Below, piece after piece: positions 17,986 through 27,630 of a stretch of DNA of 64,000 nucleotides (positions within the stretch are counted from its first letter, which is position 1; every line of letters starts with the position of its first letter). This DNA is from Niallia circulans NBRC 13626 (GTDB lineage: Bacteria > Bacillota > Bacilli > Bacillales > Cytobacillaceae), in contig NZ_BCVE01000019.1 in NCBI RefSeq assembly GCF_001591585.1, forward strand, positions 21,832-85,831. The letters run 5' to 3'. The translations under genes were made by a program, and so were the position numbers. Under the pieces are notes generated by a model, which made no database searches, had not been told where the DNA came from, and was given only the letters and a program-made list of their open reading frames with translations.

Positions 17986-19016
17986 TACAACTCTTCCTTT
18001 CGATTCATTCGAATTAATAGCATGATTAAGTATGGTGCACCTAGAATACCAGTGATCACACCTACTGGGTATCTAGCGACAAATGCAAACTGTCCAATCA
18101 GGTCAGATGCTAAAACCAAAATGATTCCCACAAGACCTGCCGGAATAACACTAGAAAATCCTATCCCAACTAATCGTTTAGCAATAGGGCCAGAAAGGAA
18201 TGCAACAAATGCAATCGGTCCAGTGGTAGCAGTAGCTAACGCAATAATTAGAACCGAACTGATAACCAGTACAACTCTTGTTCTATCTGTGTTAACGCCT
18301 AGTGATGCAGCAGTTTGTTCCCCAAGCTCTAACATATCTAATCGTTTTCCAAGTAAGATAATGATAGGTGCCAAAAGTAGAACGGTAATCATAAGCGGAT
18401 AAAGATTCTCCATTTTCACACCATTTAAACTACCACTTAACCATCTCATTGCTGTCGGAACATCATGATGCTGTCCAATAAGCAATAAATAGGATATTAC
18501 AGCATTTAACATCGCCTGTATTCCAATACCTATCAATATTAACCTGCCAATAGAAAAAGAAGTGCCTTTCGATAATAGAAAAATAACCAGTACTGTAGCT
18601 AGTCCACCGATAATAGAAGCAATGGAAACAAACGTACTGCTTGCATGAAGAACAATGATACAAAATACCGCAGCAGCACTTGAGCCAGCTGTTATTCCAA
18701 TAACATTTGGATTTGCTAGAGGATTACGAAGCATTGTTTGAAACACATGTCCAGAAATACCAAAAGCAAAACCAGCAAAAACCCCAGCCACCATCCTTGG
18801 AAAACGGATTGTTCCGACCGCAAAAGAGGCTCCTTTTACTTGCTCGCCTAGTAAAACACTAATTACATCCCCAACTGGATAAATCGTATTTCCAAGCATA
18901 AGCATCATGCAGCATAAAGCAAAAGCAATGATTGCTAACAAACTAGTCACAATAATAAAACGACGACGCCTTTTTGTTCTACCTACCATAATAAGATTCA
19001 TTGATTCATTCATCAT
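17985..19016 (-). CDS. Iron-siderophore ABC transporter, FecCD permease
   Basis: The 343-residue membrane protein has about nine to ten helices and FecCD/BtuC motifs such as VAGVFAGFAFGISGHVFQTMLRNPLANP and the GPIAFVAFLSGPIAKRLVG segment. It overlaps the upstream permease by four bases. With the second permease it would form the heterodimeric membrane channel. Confidence 0.93.
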   Translation of the reverse strand: MMNESMNLIMVGRTKRRRRFIIVTSLLAIIAFALCCMMLMLGNTIYPVGDVISVLLGEQVKGASFAVGTIRFPRMVAGVFAGFAFGISGHVFQTMLRNPLANPNVIGITAGSSAAAVFCIIVLHASSTFVSIASIIGGLATVLVIFLLSKGTSFSIGRLILIGIGIQAMLNAVISYLLLIGQHHDVPTAMRWLSGSLNGVKMENLYPLMITVLLLAPIIILLGKRLDMLELGEQTAASLGVNTDRTRVVLVISSVLIIALATATTGPIAFVAFLSGPIAKRLVGIGFSSVIPAGLVGIILVLASDLIGQFAFVARYPVGVITGILGAPYLIMLLIRMNRKEEL

Positions 19017-20047
19017 AACGTACGCATTTTCGCTTTCATAGTTATTAAGATTAAAATCGGGGCCCCGATAAAGGCTGTAACTACGCCCACTTCCAGTTCA
19101 CCGGGACTGCCAATAATCCGGCCGCACACATCTGAAATCGTTAGGATAATCGCTCCTGCTAGAGCGGACATTGGAATAATGTAGCGCAAATCAGGACCAA
19201 TAATAAGACGGATCACATGGGTTGCAAGTAAACCTATAAAACCAATTGGGCCCGCTAGAGCTGTTGCTGCACCACACAATAAGACCCCTCCAAATGCCGC
19301 AACAAGTCTAAGTGTGCCGGTCCGCACTCCCAACCCCTTTGCTGCTTCATCCCCTAAGGCCAAAGCATTTAAGCCCGGGGCAGAGAACAAGGCGATTAGA
19401 ATGCCTACAACGAGAAAAGGAATGAAAATAGAGATAGAATCCCAATTTCCAGCACCAACACTTCCTACCTGCCAAAATCTAAATTGATCCATAACATTGG
19501 AACGCGGAATCATAATAGCCATTACAAGAGAGGATAATGCTGCACTTGTCGCTGCCCCCGCTAAAACAAGTTTAAGGGGGGTGGCACCGCCACTCCCCAT
19601 CGAACCAATTCCGAATACAAAAATGGCAGTTAAGATTGCTCCTGCTAATGCAAACCAAATGTATTGACCAGCAGTGCCAATATGAAAAAAGGATATCCCA
19701 CAAACAACAAATAGAGCTGCACCTGTGTTTACTCCTAATATACTAGGATCTGCAATCGGATTACGAGTGACGGATTGCATAAGAGCACCAGAAACTCCCA
19801 ATGCAGCACCACACAACAAACTAAATACAGTTCTAGCAATTCTTTGGCGGACAACATTTGCTCCGTGAGACTGTACTTCTGGATGGAATAATCCATCCAG
19901 TATTTCATTCCAGCCAACAGTGCGAGATCCAAAAGCAAGAGACGCCAATATACTTATACCGAGTAAGATAATAGAAATTACTAATACACTAATAAATTTT
20001 CTCGGTATTAATAACTGCTTATTTTTCAGAACGGATGTCTGTTCCAT
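19013..20047 (-). CDS. Iron-siderophore ABC transporter, FecCD permease
   Basis: The 344-residue permease carries the paired FecCD motif ALGVSGALMQSVTRNPIADP and GPIGFIGLLATHVIR. It starts immediately after the stop of the binding-protein gene and overlaps the next permease by four bases, so translation is coupled. Length is normal for the family. Confidence 0.93.
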   Translation of the reverse strand: MEQTSVLKNKQLLIPRKFISVLVISIILLGISILASLAFGSRTVGWNEILDGLFHPEVQSHGANVVRQRIARTVFSLLCGAALGVSGALMQSVTRNPIADPSILGVNTGAALFVVCGISFFHIGTAGQYIWFALAGAILTAIFVFGIGSMGSGGATPLKLVLAGAATSAALSSLVMAIMIPRSNVMDQFRFWQVGSVGAGNWDSISIFIPFLVVGILIALFSAPGLNALALGDEAAKGLGVRTGTLRLVAAFGGVLLCGAATALAGPIGFIGLLATHVIRLIIGPDLRYIIPMSALAGAIILTISDVCGRIIGSPGELEVGVVTAFIGAPILILITMKAKMRTL

Positions 20048-21097
20048 TTACTTCACTTTACTTACAGCTTCTGAGAGTAATTTTAGGTACTCGTCGAGCG
20101 TATATTCAATCGAAAGTGTACTTGGTGTTCCGGCTGCTGCAAGTGGCGTATTATCCTCGATAATGACAACAGACCCTCTCTGTACAGCTGGAATCTTTCC
20201 ATAAATCGGATCTTTCTGTAAAGCAGCAAGTGTTTCATCATTTCCATACGATACAAAAATATCTACATCATTTAATATGTCTGCATTTTCAGCACTTACT
20301 TCCAAATAGAAACTAGTTGGATCCGTCATTTGACTTGTAATACTTTCCGGATATTCCATCCCCAACTCTGTAAGGAATTCACCTCGTGGATCTGTTGGTG
20401 AATAGATATAAAATTTGGATAAGTCAGCACCATTAACACTTACAAATGCTGCTTTTTTCCCTTTCAATTCAGGAAACTCATTTGCTTTATCTGCAATGAA
20501 TTTTTCTGTATCTGCAATAAGCTGCTTCCCTTCTTTTTCCATACCCATTCCCATTGAATTATATGTTACTTGTTCACGCCAAGAAGCAACCCAAGGATTT
20601 TTTGGATATGCTACAACAGGAGCAATTTCACTTAAAGTATCATACTCTTCTTGTGTAAGTCCTGAGTACGCGGCAAGAATGACATCTGGATTAGAATCAG
20701 AAATCGCCTCAAAGTCTATGCCATCTGTATCTTGATAAATATTAGGATTTTTTTCACCTAGCTCTTCTAGTTTTTTTGCAGTCCAAGGTAACATTCCGCT
20801 ATCATCTTGAACACCATAATTTGCTGCTGAGAAACCTACAGGTACAACACCAAGCGCAAGTGCTACATCTTGGTTAGACCATGCAATTGTTGCAACACGT
20901 TCAGGTTTTTCCTTAATGACAGTCTCTCCAAGCGCATGCTTAATCGTTATTGGATACGATGAATCTGTATTAGAATCAGCTGATTTTTCTTTATCTGCCT
21001 TCGAGGATGACTGACTTGAACAACCCGCTAGTAAAAGAATGGCTACAATTGAGAATAAGAAAATAGAAATAAATGGCTTTCTTTGTTTTTTAAACAT
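20048..21097 (-). CDS. Iron-siderophore ABC transporter, substrate-binding lipoprotein
   Basis: The 349-residue protein has a lipoprotein signal ending LLLAGC and a FecB/PF01497 periplasmic-binding fold (PERVATIAW, then the DPRGEFLTELGM region). It captures ferric siderophore at the membrane surface and hands it to the two permeases. It is the first gene of the operon and lies directly behind a promoter that overlaps a Fur box. The siderophore is unknown; hydroxamate and citrate types are possible. Confidence 0.93.
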   Translation of the reverse strand: MFKKQRKPFISIFLFSIVAILLLAGCSSQSSSKADKEKSADSNTDSSYPITIKHALGETVIKEKPERVATIAWSNQDVALALGVVPVGFSAANYGVQDDSGMLPWTAKKLEELGEKNPNIYQDTDGIDFEAISDSNPDVILAAYSGLTQEEYDTLSEIAPVVAYPKNPWVASWREQVTYNSMGMGMEKEGKQLIADTEKFIADKANEFPELKGKKAAFVSVNGADLSKFYIYSPTDPRGEFLTELGMEYPESITSQMTDPTSFYLEVSAENADILNDVDIFVSYGNDETLAALQKDPIYGKIPAVQRGSVVIIEDNTPLAAAGTPSTLSIEYTLDEYLKLLSEAVSKVK

Positions 21098-21124
21098 ATG
21101 TATGTCCCTCTTTTTCTATATAAT

Positions 21125-21153
21125 TTTATAATATAAATGATTATCATTCTCAA
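21125..21153 (-). promoter_or_regulatory. Fur box over the siderophore-operon promoter
   Basis: On the minus strand TTGAGAATGATAATCATTT (21135-21153) closely matches the Fur consensus. TTGAGA (21148-21153) also serves as -35, and TATAAA (21125-21130) follows after 17 bases. Iron-bound Fur would therefore block this promoter. Confidence 0.85.
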
Positions 21154-21305
21154 TTATAATACTTGTTTTCTATTTTTCTGTCAATTACAAATAGTAAGTT
21201 ATACGTGATTTTGCCATCTTTTGATGAAAATTCTCCATTTCACCAACTAAGAGACCATAAAATCAAGTAGACTACTAATAAATTTAAACTCTTTTAGGCA
21301 TATTT

Positions 21306-21336
21306 AAAGGGCAACGCTAAAGCGATTGCCCTTTTT
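21306..21336 (+). terminator. Orphan hairpin with T run
   Basis: AAAGGGCAACGC and GCGATTGCCCTTT form a stem followed on the plus strand by TTTTT. No plus-strand gene lies upstream, so it may end a small RNA or antisense transcript. The gap 21154-21600 otherwise holds no gene I can support. Confidence 0.45.
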
Positions 21337-21606
21337 AAATTCTCATTAACTTTTACTCTATTCATTTGCTTTAAATGCTTGTAGATTTTCCAAATGATTA
21401 AATATTGGCAAAAACGATATGAAAGCTTAATGTGCTAGTAAGAGCTAGGTAGCAAACAAATAATAAACATTATCATACAAATGCATGATTTCTTCCTCCG
21501 TGTTATTACAATCTATTACTGTTTATCATTATAAATAATGATGTTTCTCTATTTCTTCTACGAAAGACTTAATCATTTGGTCTCACCTTCTTCTAATTTT
21601 TTGCAA

Positions 21607-21636
21607 AAAGAAAACTCGCCAAAGGCGAGTTTCACT
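21607..21636 (-). terminator. Terminator of the DUF3243 gene
   Basis: AAACTCGCC and GGCGAGTTT around an AAA loop (21612-21632), followed on the minus strand by TCTTTTTGC. Confidence 0.8.
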
Positions 21637-21677
21637 TTCCATCATTTCTTTTATCCTTTAAAAATTGAAATCACGAA

Positions 21678-21989
21678 TTAATTTGCCAATTTTACAAGCA
21701 TATGTGCTAATTTATGGCGTTCCTCTTCATTTCCCACTTTCCACAGTTCCTGAAGAAGTGCCTCCTCACGATTTTGCGGTTCTGCGTTGTTAGCAAGATA
21801 GCCAGCGACTTTCTCTGCGCTTTTCGCTAATTGCTCTTCATCCATGCCAAGATTTTTGCCCACTTCTATTTTACTGCTTAGATAAGATTTAAACTCATTA
21901 AAATTCTCTAGCTTCTCTTGGATTGTTTTTCTATCCATTTCTTTCACTGTTTCTTCGGCCTTGTTGGGATCTGCATTATAATTATTCAT
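21678..21989 (-). CDS. DUF3243 family protein (YmfJ-like)
   Basis: The 103-residue protein is all-helical and charged, with the DUF3243 pattern: KIEVGKNLGMDEEQLAKSAE and a tail ELWKVGNEEERHKLAHMLVKL. The ATG at 21989 has GGAGGG ten bases upstream; the TTG at 22007 overlaps that binding site and was rejected. Function of the family is not established. It is monocistronic. Confidence 0.85.
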   Translation of the reverse strand: MNNYNADPNKAEETVKEMDRKTIQEKLENFNEFKSYLSSKIEVGKNLGMDEEQLAKSAEKVAGYLANNAEPQNREEALLQELWKVGNEEERHKLAHMLVKLAN

Positions 21990-22121
21990 CAATAATCTTC
22001 CCTCCAATTATTTGTTTGTCCCTTAACTATTCCCCAGAAAAGCCGCGCGAAACTTTATATCGACTTAGCAATAATCTCCATTTCTATCTCATTCCTCACA
22101 GGTCCTTTGTTATCCGTAAAA

Positions 22122-22165
22122 AAAACGAAGATTCTCCAGTGTTGCACCGGAAAAAACCTTCGTTA
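22122..22165 (-). terminator. Terminator of the MFS transporter gene
   Basis: An imperfect stem (ACGAAGGTTTTTTCCGGTG with CACTGGAGAATCTTCGT) is followed by eight T on the minus strand. Confidence 0.85.
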
Positions 22166-22172
22166 TGATAAA

Positions 22173-23390
22173 CTATTTACTTGTGCTTACATACCGATCT
22201 CTAGCTGCTCCTAATCCAAATACAAAGAGCAGCAATGACGCACCAGCTAAAATGAACAACGGAATAGTCCAGCTATTCGTTACATCATGTAAATATCCGA
22301 AAAGCGTAGGACCAATAGCCGCTAGTAAATAACCAACTGATTGAGCCATGCCAGATAGTTCTGCTGCCTGTCTGCCATTCTCCGTTCGCAAGCCAAAAAA
22401 CATCATCGATAAACTGAAGGCACAACCTCCCCCAATACCTATCATGATAATCCAGCATACAATTAACTTTGCACTTCCATAAATTAGTCCAAGTGTCCCC
22501 GCTAAAAGCAAAGCGCTCATGATAATGACTAAAGAACGCTGACTTTTCATACGCCCTGCAATAATAGGTACAATAAAGGTAAAGGGAAGTAATGCTAATT
22601 GCATCACAGAAAGGAGCCAGCCAGATTGATCTGAACTTATTCCTTGTTGTTGTAAAATCTCAGGCAGCCATGCAATAAGAATGTAAAAGACCATCGATTG
22701 TAACCCCATAAATAAGGTCACCTGCCAAGCTAATGGAGAGCGCCACAAGTTCACCTGAGAATCTACTACTTTATTTCGAACAGCTGCTGTTTCCTTGTTG
22801 AGATGCTTTATTTGAGGCAGCCAGAATAAAATGGATACGAAGCTAAGTATCCCCCAAATTCCCAATCCACCCTGCCAGCCAATTCCAAGTCCAATGGCAA
22901 TTGGAACACTTAGTCCCGAAGCAATAGCAGCTAATAAATTCATCGAAATAGAATATACGCCTGTCATTAATCCAATTCGAGTTGGAAACTCTTGTTTAAT
23001 CAGACTAGGTAATAGCACATTAGAAATTGAAATCGCCAATCCTAGCACAGCAGTACCAATATATAAAGCAGCCACCCCAGATAATGAACGTAAAATAATG
23101 CCTAGTGTAAGAAAGATTATAGACATCAGAATCATCATTTCCACACCAAATTTACGAGCCAATTTAGGTACAATCTGAGAAAAAAGCGCAAAAGATAATA
23201 ATGGCAATGTGGTAATCATCCCTGCTAATGTATTAGAAATATGAAGATCATCCCTAATAAATCCTACTATTGGACCCACTGATGTTAACGGAGCTCTTAA
23301 ATTGGCAGCAATAAAGATTATTCCTATAATAACCATCCAAACGGCTGACTTATGAACAGCTCGATTTGATTGTATATGTTGATTAGTCAT
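22173..23390 (-). CDS. MFS transporter, CynX/NimT (YycB-like) family
   Basis: The 405-residue protein has twelve predicted membrane helices and the CynX-family start (FIAANLRAPLTSVGPIVG). Members export or import small anions or drugs such as cyanate or nitroimidazoles; the substrate here is unknown. A GGAGGAAAC binding site precedes the ATG. The neighbouring minus-strand XRE-cupin regulator, about 210 bases upstream, may control it. Confidence 0.88.
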   Translation of the reverse strand: MTNQHIQSNRAVHKSAVWMVIIGIIFIAANLRAPLTSVGPIVGFIRDDLHISNTLAGMITTLPLLSFALFSQIVPKLARKFGVEMMILMSIIFLTLGIILRSLSGVAALYIGTAVLGLAISISNVLLPSLIKQEFPTRIGLMTGVYSISMNLLAAIASGLSVPIAIGLGIGWQGGLGIWGILSFVSILFWLPQIKHLNKETAAVRNKVVDSQVNLWRSPLAWQVTLFMGLQSMVFYILIAWLPEILQQQGISSDQSGWLLSVMQLALLPFTFIVPIIAGRMKSQRSLVIIMSALLLAGTLGLIYGSAKLIVCWIIMIGIGGGCAFSLSMMFFGLRTENGRQAAELSGMAQSVGYLLAAIGPTLFGYLHDVTNSWTIPLFILAGASLLLFVFGLGAARDRYVSTSK

Positions 23391-23601
23391 TGTTTCCTCC
23401 TGATTATAGTAGCCAAATGACTATGAAATGAGTCCTTCATCATTAATAAGAAGTAGTCAGTTAAGCAATTTGGTATACTATAATATATTTTCACTATGAT
23501 AATGAATAATATAATATAACAAGCAGGTGTTTGTCCATTCTTTTTTCTAGAAGTTGAAGAAACAAAATATATCCCCGCTATTGGACGGAATAACCTAACC
23601 A

Positions 23602-24171
23602 CTACCTCCCGTATCTCAATAAGATATAGAGTACAGCAACTTTATCGGTATGATTTATATAGGAATGGCTTCCATTTGCATCAAAACTAATCGAATCATA
23701 TTCATTTAAGATATATGACTCATTATTTACATTAATGGTTATGGTTCCCGACATCACCGTAGCTATTTCCGTCGTATTGGGGTGATGCATTTCTGGATAA
23801 TAAGAACTATGTGGTTGTAAATATGCTCGACACATTTCCATCTCATCCTTTTGATTTTGAAAAATCGGCTCTACAGCCCAATTGCCATCATCTCCGAAAA
23901 TTCTTACCCCGCTACCAGCCCGCGATACATTCACACTGCTTCCTGAGGAAAATAACGCCATCAGAGGGATCGATAAACTTCGCGAAATCTTCCACAATAC
24001 CCCAATTGTTGGATTAGTTTCTCCTCGCTCAATATTTCCCAGCGTCAGCTTACTTACACCTGATATCTCAGATAAATTTTCAAGACTCAACCGCCTCTCC
24101 TTTCGCAATTTTTTAAGCACTGTTCCAACTTGAATAACTACCTGTTTTGAATCATCTGTTTCTCTATTCAT
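23602..24171 (-). CDS. XRE-family regulator with C-terminal cupin domain
   Basis: The 189-residue protein begins with an XRE helix-turn-helix (LSLENLSEISGVSKLTLGNIERG). It continues with a cupin domain (about 105-189) that contains HHPNTTEIATVMSGTI and YDSISFDANGSHSYIN. Such proteins sense a small ligand through the cupin barrel. GGAGGA precedes the ATG. It is upstream of the MFS gene on the same strand and is its likely regulator. No ORF in the gap 23391-23601 has convincing support. Confidence 0.9.
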   Translation of the reverse strand: MNRETDDSKQVVIQVGTVLKKLRKERRLSLENLSEISGVSKLTLGNIERGETNPTIGVLWKISRSLSIPLMALFSSGSSVNVSRAGSGVRIFGDDGNWAVEPIFQNQKDEMEMCRAYLQPHSSYYPEMHHPNTTEIATVMSGTITINVNNESYILNEYDSISFDANGSHSYINHTDKVAVLYILLRYGR

Positions 24172-24237
24172 ATTCGTCCTCCATTTTTCTATTATGGGAA
24201 ATATTATTATTCCTATGGTAGGAGCTTAACTCCATTC

Positions 24238-24783
24238 CTAATTAAGTGGTTCAAACAAACCTTTGCATTGGTTGGTCAACTGATTATAAACCGCAGCTCC
24301 TTTGGCATAAGCCTCTTGGCTAAAATCGTTCTTTTCCATAAATGTCTTTAAAAACATGTAAGTAGCGCCTGCATAATAGTTTGCAATATATTCACTATTC
24401 TTACCGAACGCTTTATGTTGCTCCATTACAAGCTTATTAAAATTGGCTAACTGACGAATAAATTCGTTACTAATGCCCGCCCATTCAATTAATGCAAATG
24501 TCTGTTGATTTTGTTTCCAAAATTGTATTAGTAGTTGAATAAAGCCTGAAGCGTTAAAAGATTGCTGCTTTAAAACCGACTTAAAATCACTCATGACGTT
24601 GGATATCTGTCTTATAATGATGTCTTCTTTCACTAAATAATTCCTGTAAAATGTTTGCCTTGCAATTCCAGCTTGCTCGCATAAATCTCGGATGGAAATC
24701 TCATAAAAGTTTTTATTCTTAAGATTAAACATCATTAAACTTTGCAGCAATAATTTTTGTGTTCTTTCGACCCGTTTATCCAT
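24238..24783 (-). CDS. TetR/AcrR family transcriptional regulator
   Basis: The 181-residue protein has an N-terminal TetR helix-turn-helix (IRDLCEQAGIARQTFYRNYLVKEDI) and a helical ligand-binding domain. It is divergent from the SDR gene, with paired CAATTG-centred repeats between them, so it probably represses that enzyme and itself. AGGAAAGG precedes the ATG. Confidence 0.9.
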   Translation of the reverse strand: MDKRVERTQKLLLQSLMMFNLKNKNFYEISIRDLCEQAGIARQTFYRNYLVKEDIIIRQISNVMSDFKSVLKQQSFNASGFIQLLIQFWKQNQQTFALIEWAGISNEFIRQLANFNKLVMEQHKAFGKNSEYIANYYAGATYMFLKTFMEKNDFSQEAYAKGAAVYNQLTNQCKGLFEPLN

Positions 24784-24869
24784 TTATGCACCAATTTCCT
24801 TTCCTGTGTCACATAAAAAAATTCTTTGCTTTTTCTTTGCTTAAATTTATTATACAATCCTTTCAATCT

Positions 24870-24900
24870 AAGTGACAATTGTAACTTAAGTGTCAATTGT
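24870..24900. promoter_or_regulatory. Candidate TetR operator between tetR and SDR genes
   Basis: Two 13-base copies, AAGTGACAATTGT (24870-24882) and AAGTGTCAATTGT (24888-24900), are spaced 18 bases apart. Each is centred on the palindrome CAATTG, and ACTTAAGT lies between them. Confidence 0.6.
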
Positions 24901-24944
24901 TCATTTACCAACAAAAATTATTTATCATATCGGAGGTAATTATT

Positions 24945-25790
24945 TTGGGAACAGGAAAGGTAGTAGTCATTACTGGAGCCAATAATGGGATTGGTCTAGA
25001 ATTAGCCAAAAAAATGCTAGCAGAAGGGAGTCAAGTTATTGCATTAATACGTTCTTCTTTTTCAAAGGACGACCTCTTTATTCAATCAAAAATTACTACA
25101 GGACAATTACGAATTTATAAAGCCGATTTATCTGATTTTAACAGTCTAAAAAATGCGCTGGAAGAAATAAAAGCAACGGAGAAGAAAATAGATTTCCTTT
25201 TCAATAACGCTGGCGGCAGTTTTCCTTCGTTATTATTTTCTAAGCAAAATCGCGAACTACATTATGAACTTCAGACAGTAGTGCCTTATATTATTTTTAA
25301 GGAGCTGTCCCCTTTATTTGAAATGGGAGAAGATAAGACAATTGTTAATACATCTTCAGCTGTCATCCTTCGCGTGAAACAGTTTGATCCAGATACATTG
25401 GAAAACCCATCTTCCTTTAAAAAGTTATTTGGTCCCTATGCGACAGCAAAGCTAGCTTTATCTTTATGGACAAAAGAAATAGCAAAAAGAGAGAGTGCCA
25501 ATGGATTCCGGTTTCTAAGTGTAGACCCCGGGAGTAACAATACGTTACGGAAAGAAAAAAAATCAGGTATTCCCTTTTATATAAAACCATTGATGAAGTT
25601 TTTCTTTTCCCCACCGACAAAAGGGGCTGCTTTACTCTATGATGCCGCAATGGATAAGACTGGAGCAGTTTCTGGGGACTTTATTGTAAAGGGGAAAAGC
25701 ACGAAGGTTACATTTGCTGAATATAGTTCCATTGTTTTAGAGGGAGTACATAGGATTTATGTGAGGGAATTTTTGAATAGTGAGGAGTAG
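24945..25790 (+). CDS. SDR family NAD(P)-dependent oxidoreductase
   Basis: The 281-residue protein has the short-chain dehydrogenase motifs: cofactor loop TGANNGIG, NNAGG, and the catalytic YATAK with upstream serines (TSSAV). I choose the TTG at 24945 because CGGAGG lies eight bases before it; the frame extension upstream covers the operator repeats. It is divergent from a TetR regulator that probably represses it. The length is typical of the retinol-dehydrogenase-like subgroup; the substrate is unknown. Confidence 0.9.
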   Translation: MGTGKVVVITGANNGIGLELAKKMLAEGSQVIALIRSSFSKDDLFIQSKITTGQLRIYKADLSDFNSLKNALEEIKATEKKIDFLFNNAGGSFPSLLFSKQNRELHYELQTVVPYIIFKELSPLFEMGEDKTIVNTSSAVILRVKQFDPDTLENPSSFKKLFGPYATAKLALSLWTKEIAKRESANGFRFLSVDPGSNNTLRKEKKSGIPFYIKPLMKFFFSPPTKGAALLYDAAMDKTGAVSGDFIVKGKSTKVTFAEYSSIVLEGVHRIYVREFLNSEE

Positions 25791-25820
25791 AGAATAATTC
25801 AATAATAAAAAATCTATTTA

Positions 25821-25860
25821 GGGAGGGGATAACAGCTTTGCTGGTTTTCCTCTCCCTTTT
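25821..25860 (+). terminator. Terminator after the SDR gene
   Basis: GGGAGGGGATAACAGC pairs with GCTGGTTTTCCTCTCCC, followed by TTTT. Confidence 0.8.
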
Positions 25861-25971
25861 ATAAGGCAAATCCCCAAAATTTAGTTCTAAATAGACTAAT
25901 AATCTTCAATCCTAAGTCATTGTTAACCAAACAGTCTACTTTTTAGATAAGATGACCATCTCATTAGGCAT

Positions 25972-26991
25972 TTATTCATTCTCAACTACTATTTTACCAA
26001 TCATACTTCCTGTTTCTACGATTTTATGTGCTTTACGTAGCATTTCGGCATTAATTGGTCTAAGAGTTTCTGTAAGGGTTGTTGTTACTTTCCCGTCATC
26101 TATTAGTTTACTTAGTTTGGATAAAAGTTCATGTTGTTTGATCATGTCTGGAGTTTCATACATGGATCTTGTAAACATAAATTCCCAAACAAACGTGACA
26201 CTTTTATTTTTTAAAGCAGTAAGGTCGATAGGATTAGCCATTTCTACAATCGAGCAAATCCTTCCTTGAGGGAAAATAATATCGGCCATGTTTTGCCAAT
26301 GCTGCTCTGTTTCGTTCAAACATAAAATGTACTCAACGCCTTTTATATCATGATCTTGTAGTTGAGTTCGAAAGTTTTCGTGATGGTTAATGATATAATC
26401 AGCACCTAATTTATTCACCCATTGCTTACTCTCTTCTCTAGATGCTGTGGCAATCACTTGTAAACCTGCCATTTTAGCTAATTGAATCGCTATGGAGCCC
26501 ACTCCCCCAGCCCCGCCAATAATAAGAATGCTCTTAGATTGATTTTCTTCGTAGTTATTAATATCTATCATTAATCGATCAAATAAACTTTCCCATGCTG
26601 TTATCGATGTCAGTGGTAAAGCCGCTGATTGTGCAAAATTTAAAGACTTTGGCTTTAATCCGACAATTCTTTCATCAACCAAATGGTATTCGCTATACGT
26701 CCCTGGTCGAGTTAGGTCACCAGAATAAAACACTTCGTCTCCAGGTTTAAACATTGTACAATCCGGTCCAATTTCTTCCACCACTCCACTTGCATCCCAG
26801 CCTAAAATTCTTGGTTCTGTTTCTTCTTTATCTTTAGGAGCACGTACCTTTACATCAACCGGATTAATCGAAACAGCTTTTATTTTAACAAGTATATCTC
26901 TTTTGGTTGGTGTCGGTTTTTCCACTTGGACATCTATCAAACTTTCTTCCTTTTCAATCGGTAAATATTTATACAATCCAACTGCTTTCAT
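25972..26991 (-). CDS. Zinc-type alcohol dehydrogenase-like/quinone oxidoreductase family protein
   Basis: The 339-residue MDR-superfamily protein has a GroES-like N-terminal domain (SINPVDVKVRAP, GWDASGVVEEIGP). Its Rossmann domain carries IIGGAGGVGSIAIQLAK. The catalytic zinc ligands of true alcohol dehydrogenases are not evident, so quinone or enal reductase activity is more likely. It is divergent from an HxlR regulator, a common arrangement for electrophile-responsive oxidoreductases. GGAGGG precedes the ATG. Confidence 0.9.
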   Translation of the reverse strand: MKAVGLYKYLPIEKEESLIDVQVEKPTPTKRDILVKIKAVSINPVDVKVRAPKDKEETEPRILGWDASGVVEEIGPDCTMFKPGDEVFYSGDLTRPGTYSEYHLVDERIVGLKPKSLNFAQSAALPLTSITAWESLFDRLMIDINNYEENQSKSILIIGGAGGVGSIAIQLAKMAGLQVIATASREESKQWVNKLGADYIINHHENFRTQLQDHDIKGVEYILCLNETEQHWQNMADIIFPQGRICSIVEMANPIDLTALKNKSVTFVWEFMFTRSMYETPDMIKQHELLSKLSKLIDDGKVTTTLTETLRPINAEMLRKAHKIVETGSMIGKIVVENE

Positions 26992-27055
26992 TTAAAAGCC
27001 CTCCTTTTTTATTCATGTTTATTATAAAAAAGAAATATATTAAGAGTAAGTACGC

Positions 27056-27161
27056 ACATTCTTGTAATCTGGTATCACACATGTTACCTATTAGGAGAGA
27101 AATGAAAGCAGCTGCAACTGACATTCTTGTAATCTGCTATTAACTATGTTACTAATTAAGA
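27056..27161. repeat. Tandem imperfect repeat in the HxlR/dehydrogenase promoter region
   Basis: ACATTCTTGTAATCTG begins at 27056 and again at 27121, exactly 65 bases later. Similarity continues for about 40 bases, including ATGTTAC. Each copy has GTAA and GTTAC half-sites. It looks like a duplicated HxlR operator. Confidence 0.55.
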
Positions 27162-27200
27162 AAAGAAGAACAAGCAGAAATGAGAAAGGTATGAGTACCG

Positions 27201-27560
27201 ATGAGAAATCGAAAGAAGGGGTATGGATGCCCTGAAGGATGTCCGGTTGAAGGAACGCTTGATGTGATCGGGGGTAAATGGAAAGGCGTTATTTTGTTTT
27301 ATTTATTAGATGGAAAGAAAAGATTTAATGAATTCAGTAGATTAATGCCTGGTATTACCAAACGAATGTTATCTCTCCAATTAAGGGAACTGGAAGAAGA
27401 CGGAATTGTTCATCGAGAAGTATATCCCGAAATCCCCCCTAAAGTGGAATACTCATTAACGGAATTTGGAAGAACGCTCGAACCAATTATTTCTCTAATG
27501 AATGAATGGGGAGAAAATTACAAAGAGTTTTTAAAAGAAAATAAGCGGGAATTAAAATAG
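27201..27560 (+). CDS. HxlR family transcriptional regulator
   Basis: The 119-residue winged-helix protein has the HxlR pattern: [22 protein letters not shown] near the N terminus with the conserved Cys, then [22 protein letters not shown]. HxlR proteins often sense aldehydes or quinones through that cysteine. It is divergent from the dehydrogenase gene and probably regulates it through the tandem repeat upstream. Confidence 0.92.
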   Translation: MRNRKKGYGCPEGCPVEGTLDVIGGKWKGVILFYLLDGKKRFNEFSRLMPGITKRMLSLQLRELEEDGIVHREVYPEIPPKVEYSLTEFGRTLEPIISLMNEWGENYKEFLKENKRELK

Positions 27561-27630
27561 GTTTTTAAGCTTATATATCGATCGGATATAGTCTCTCCAC
27601 CTTTGTAGAGTCTTCCTTTATATTTTATAA

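Noticed and set aside
23387..23602. A 71-codon minus-strand frame between the MFS and XRE-cupin genes
   Set aside because: No ribosome binding site; composition is that of AT-rich intergenic DNA.
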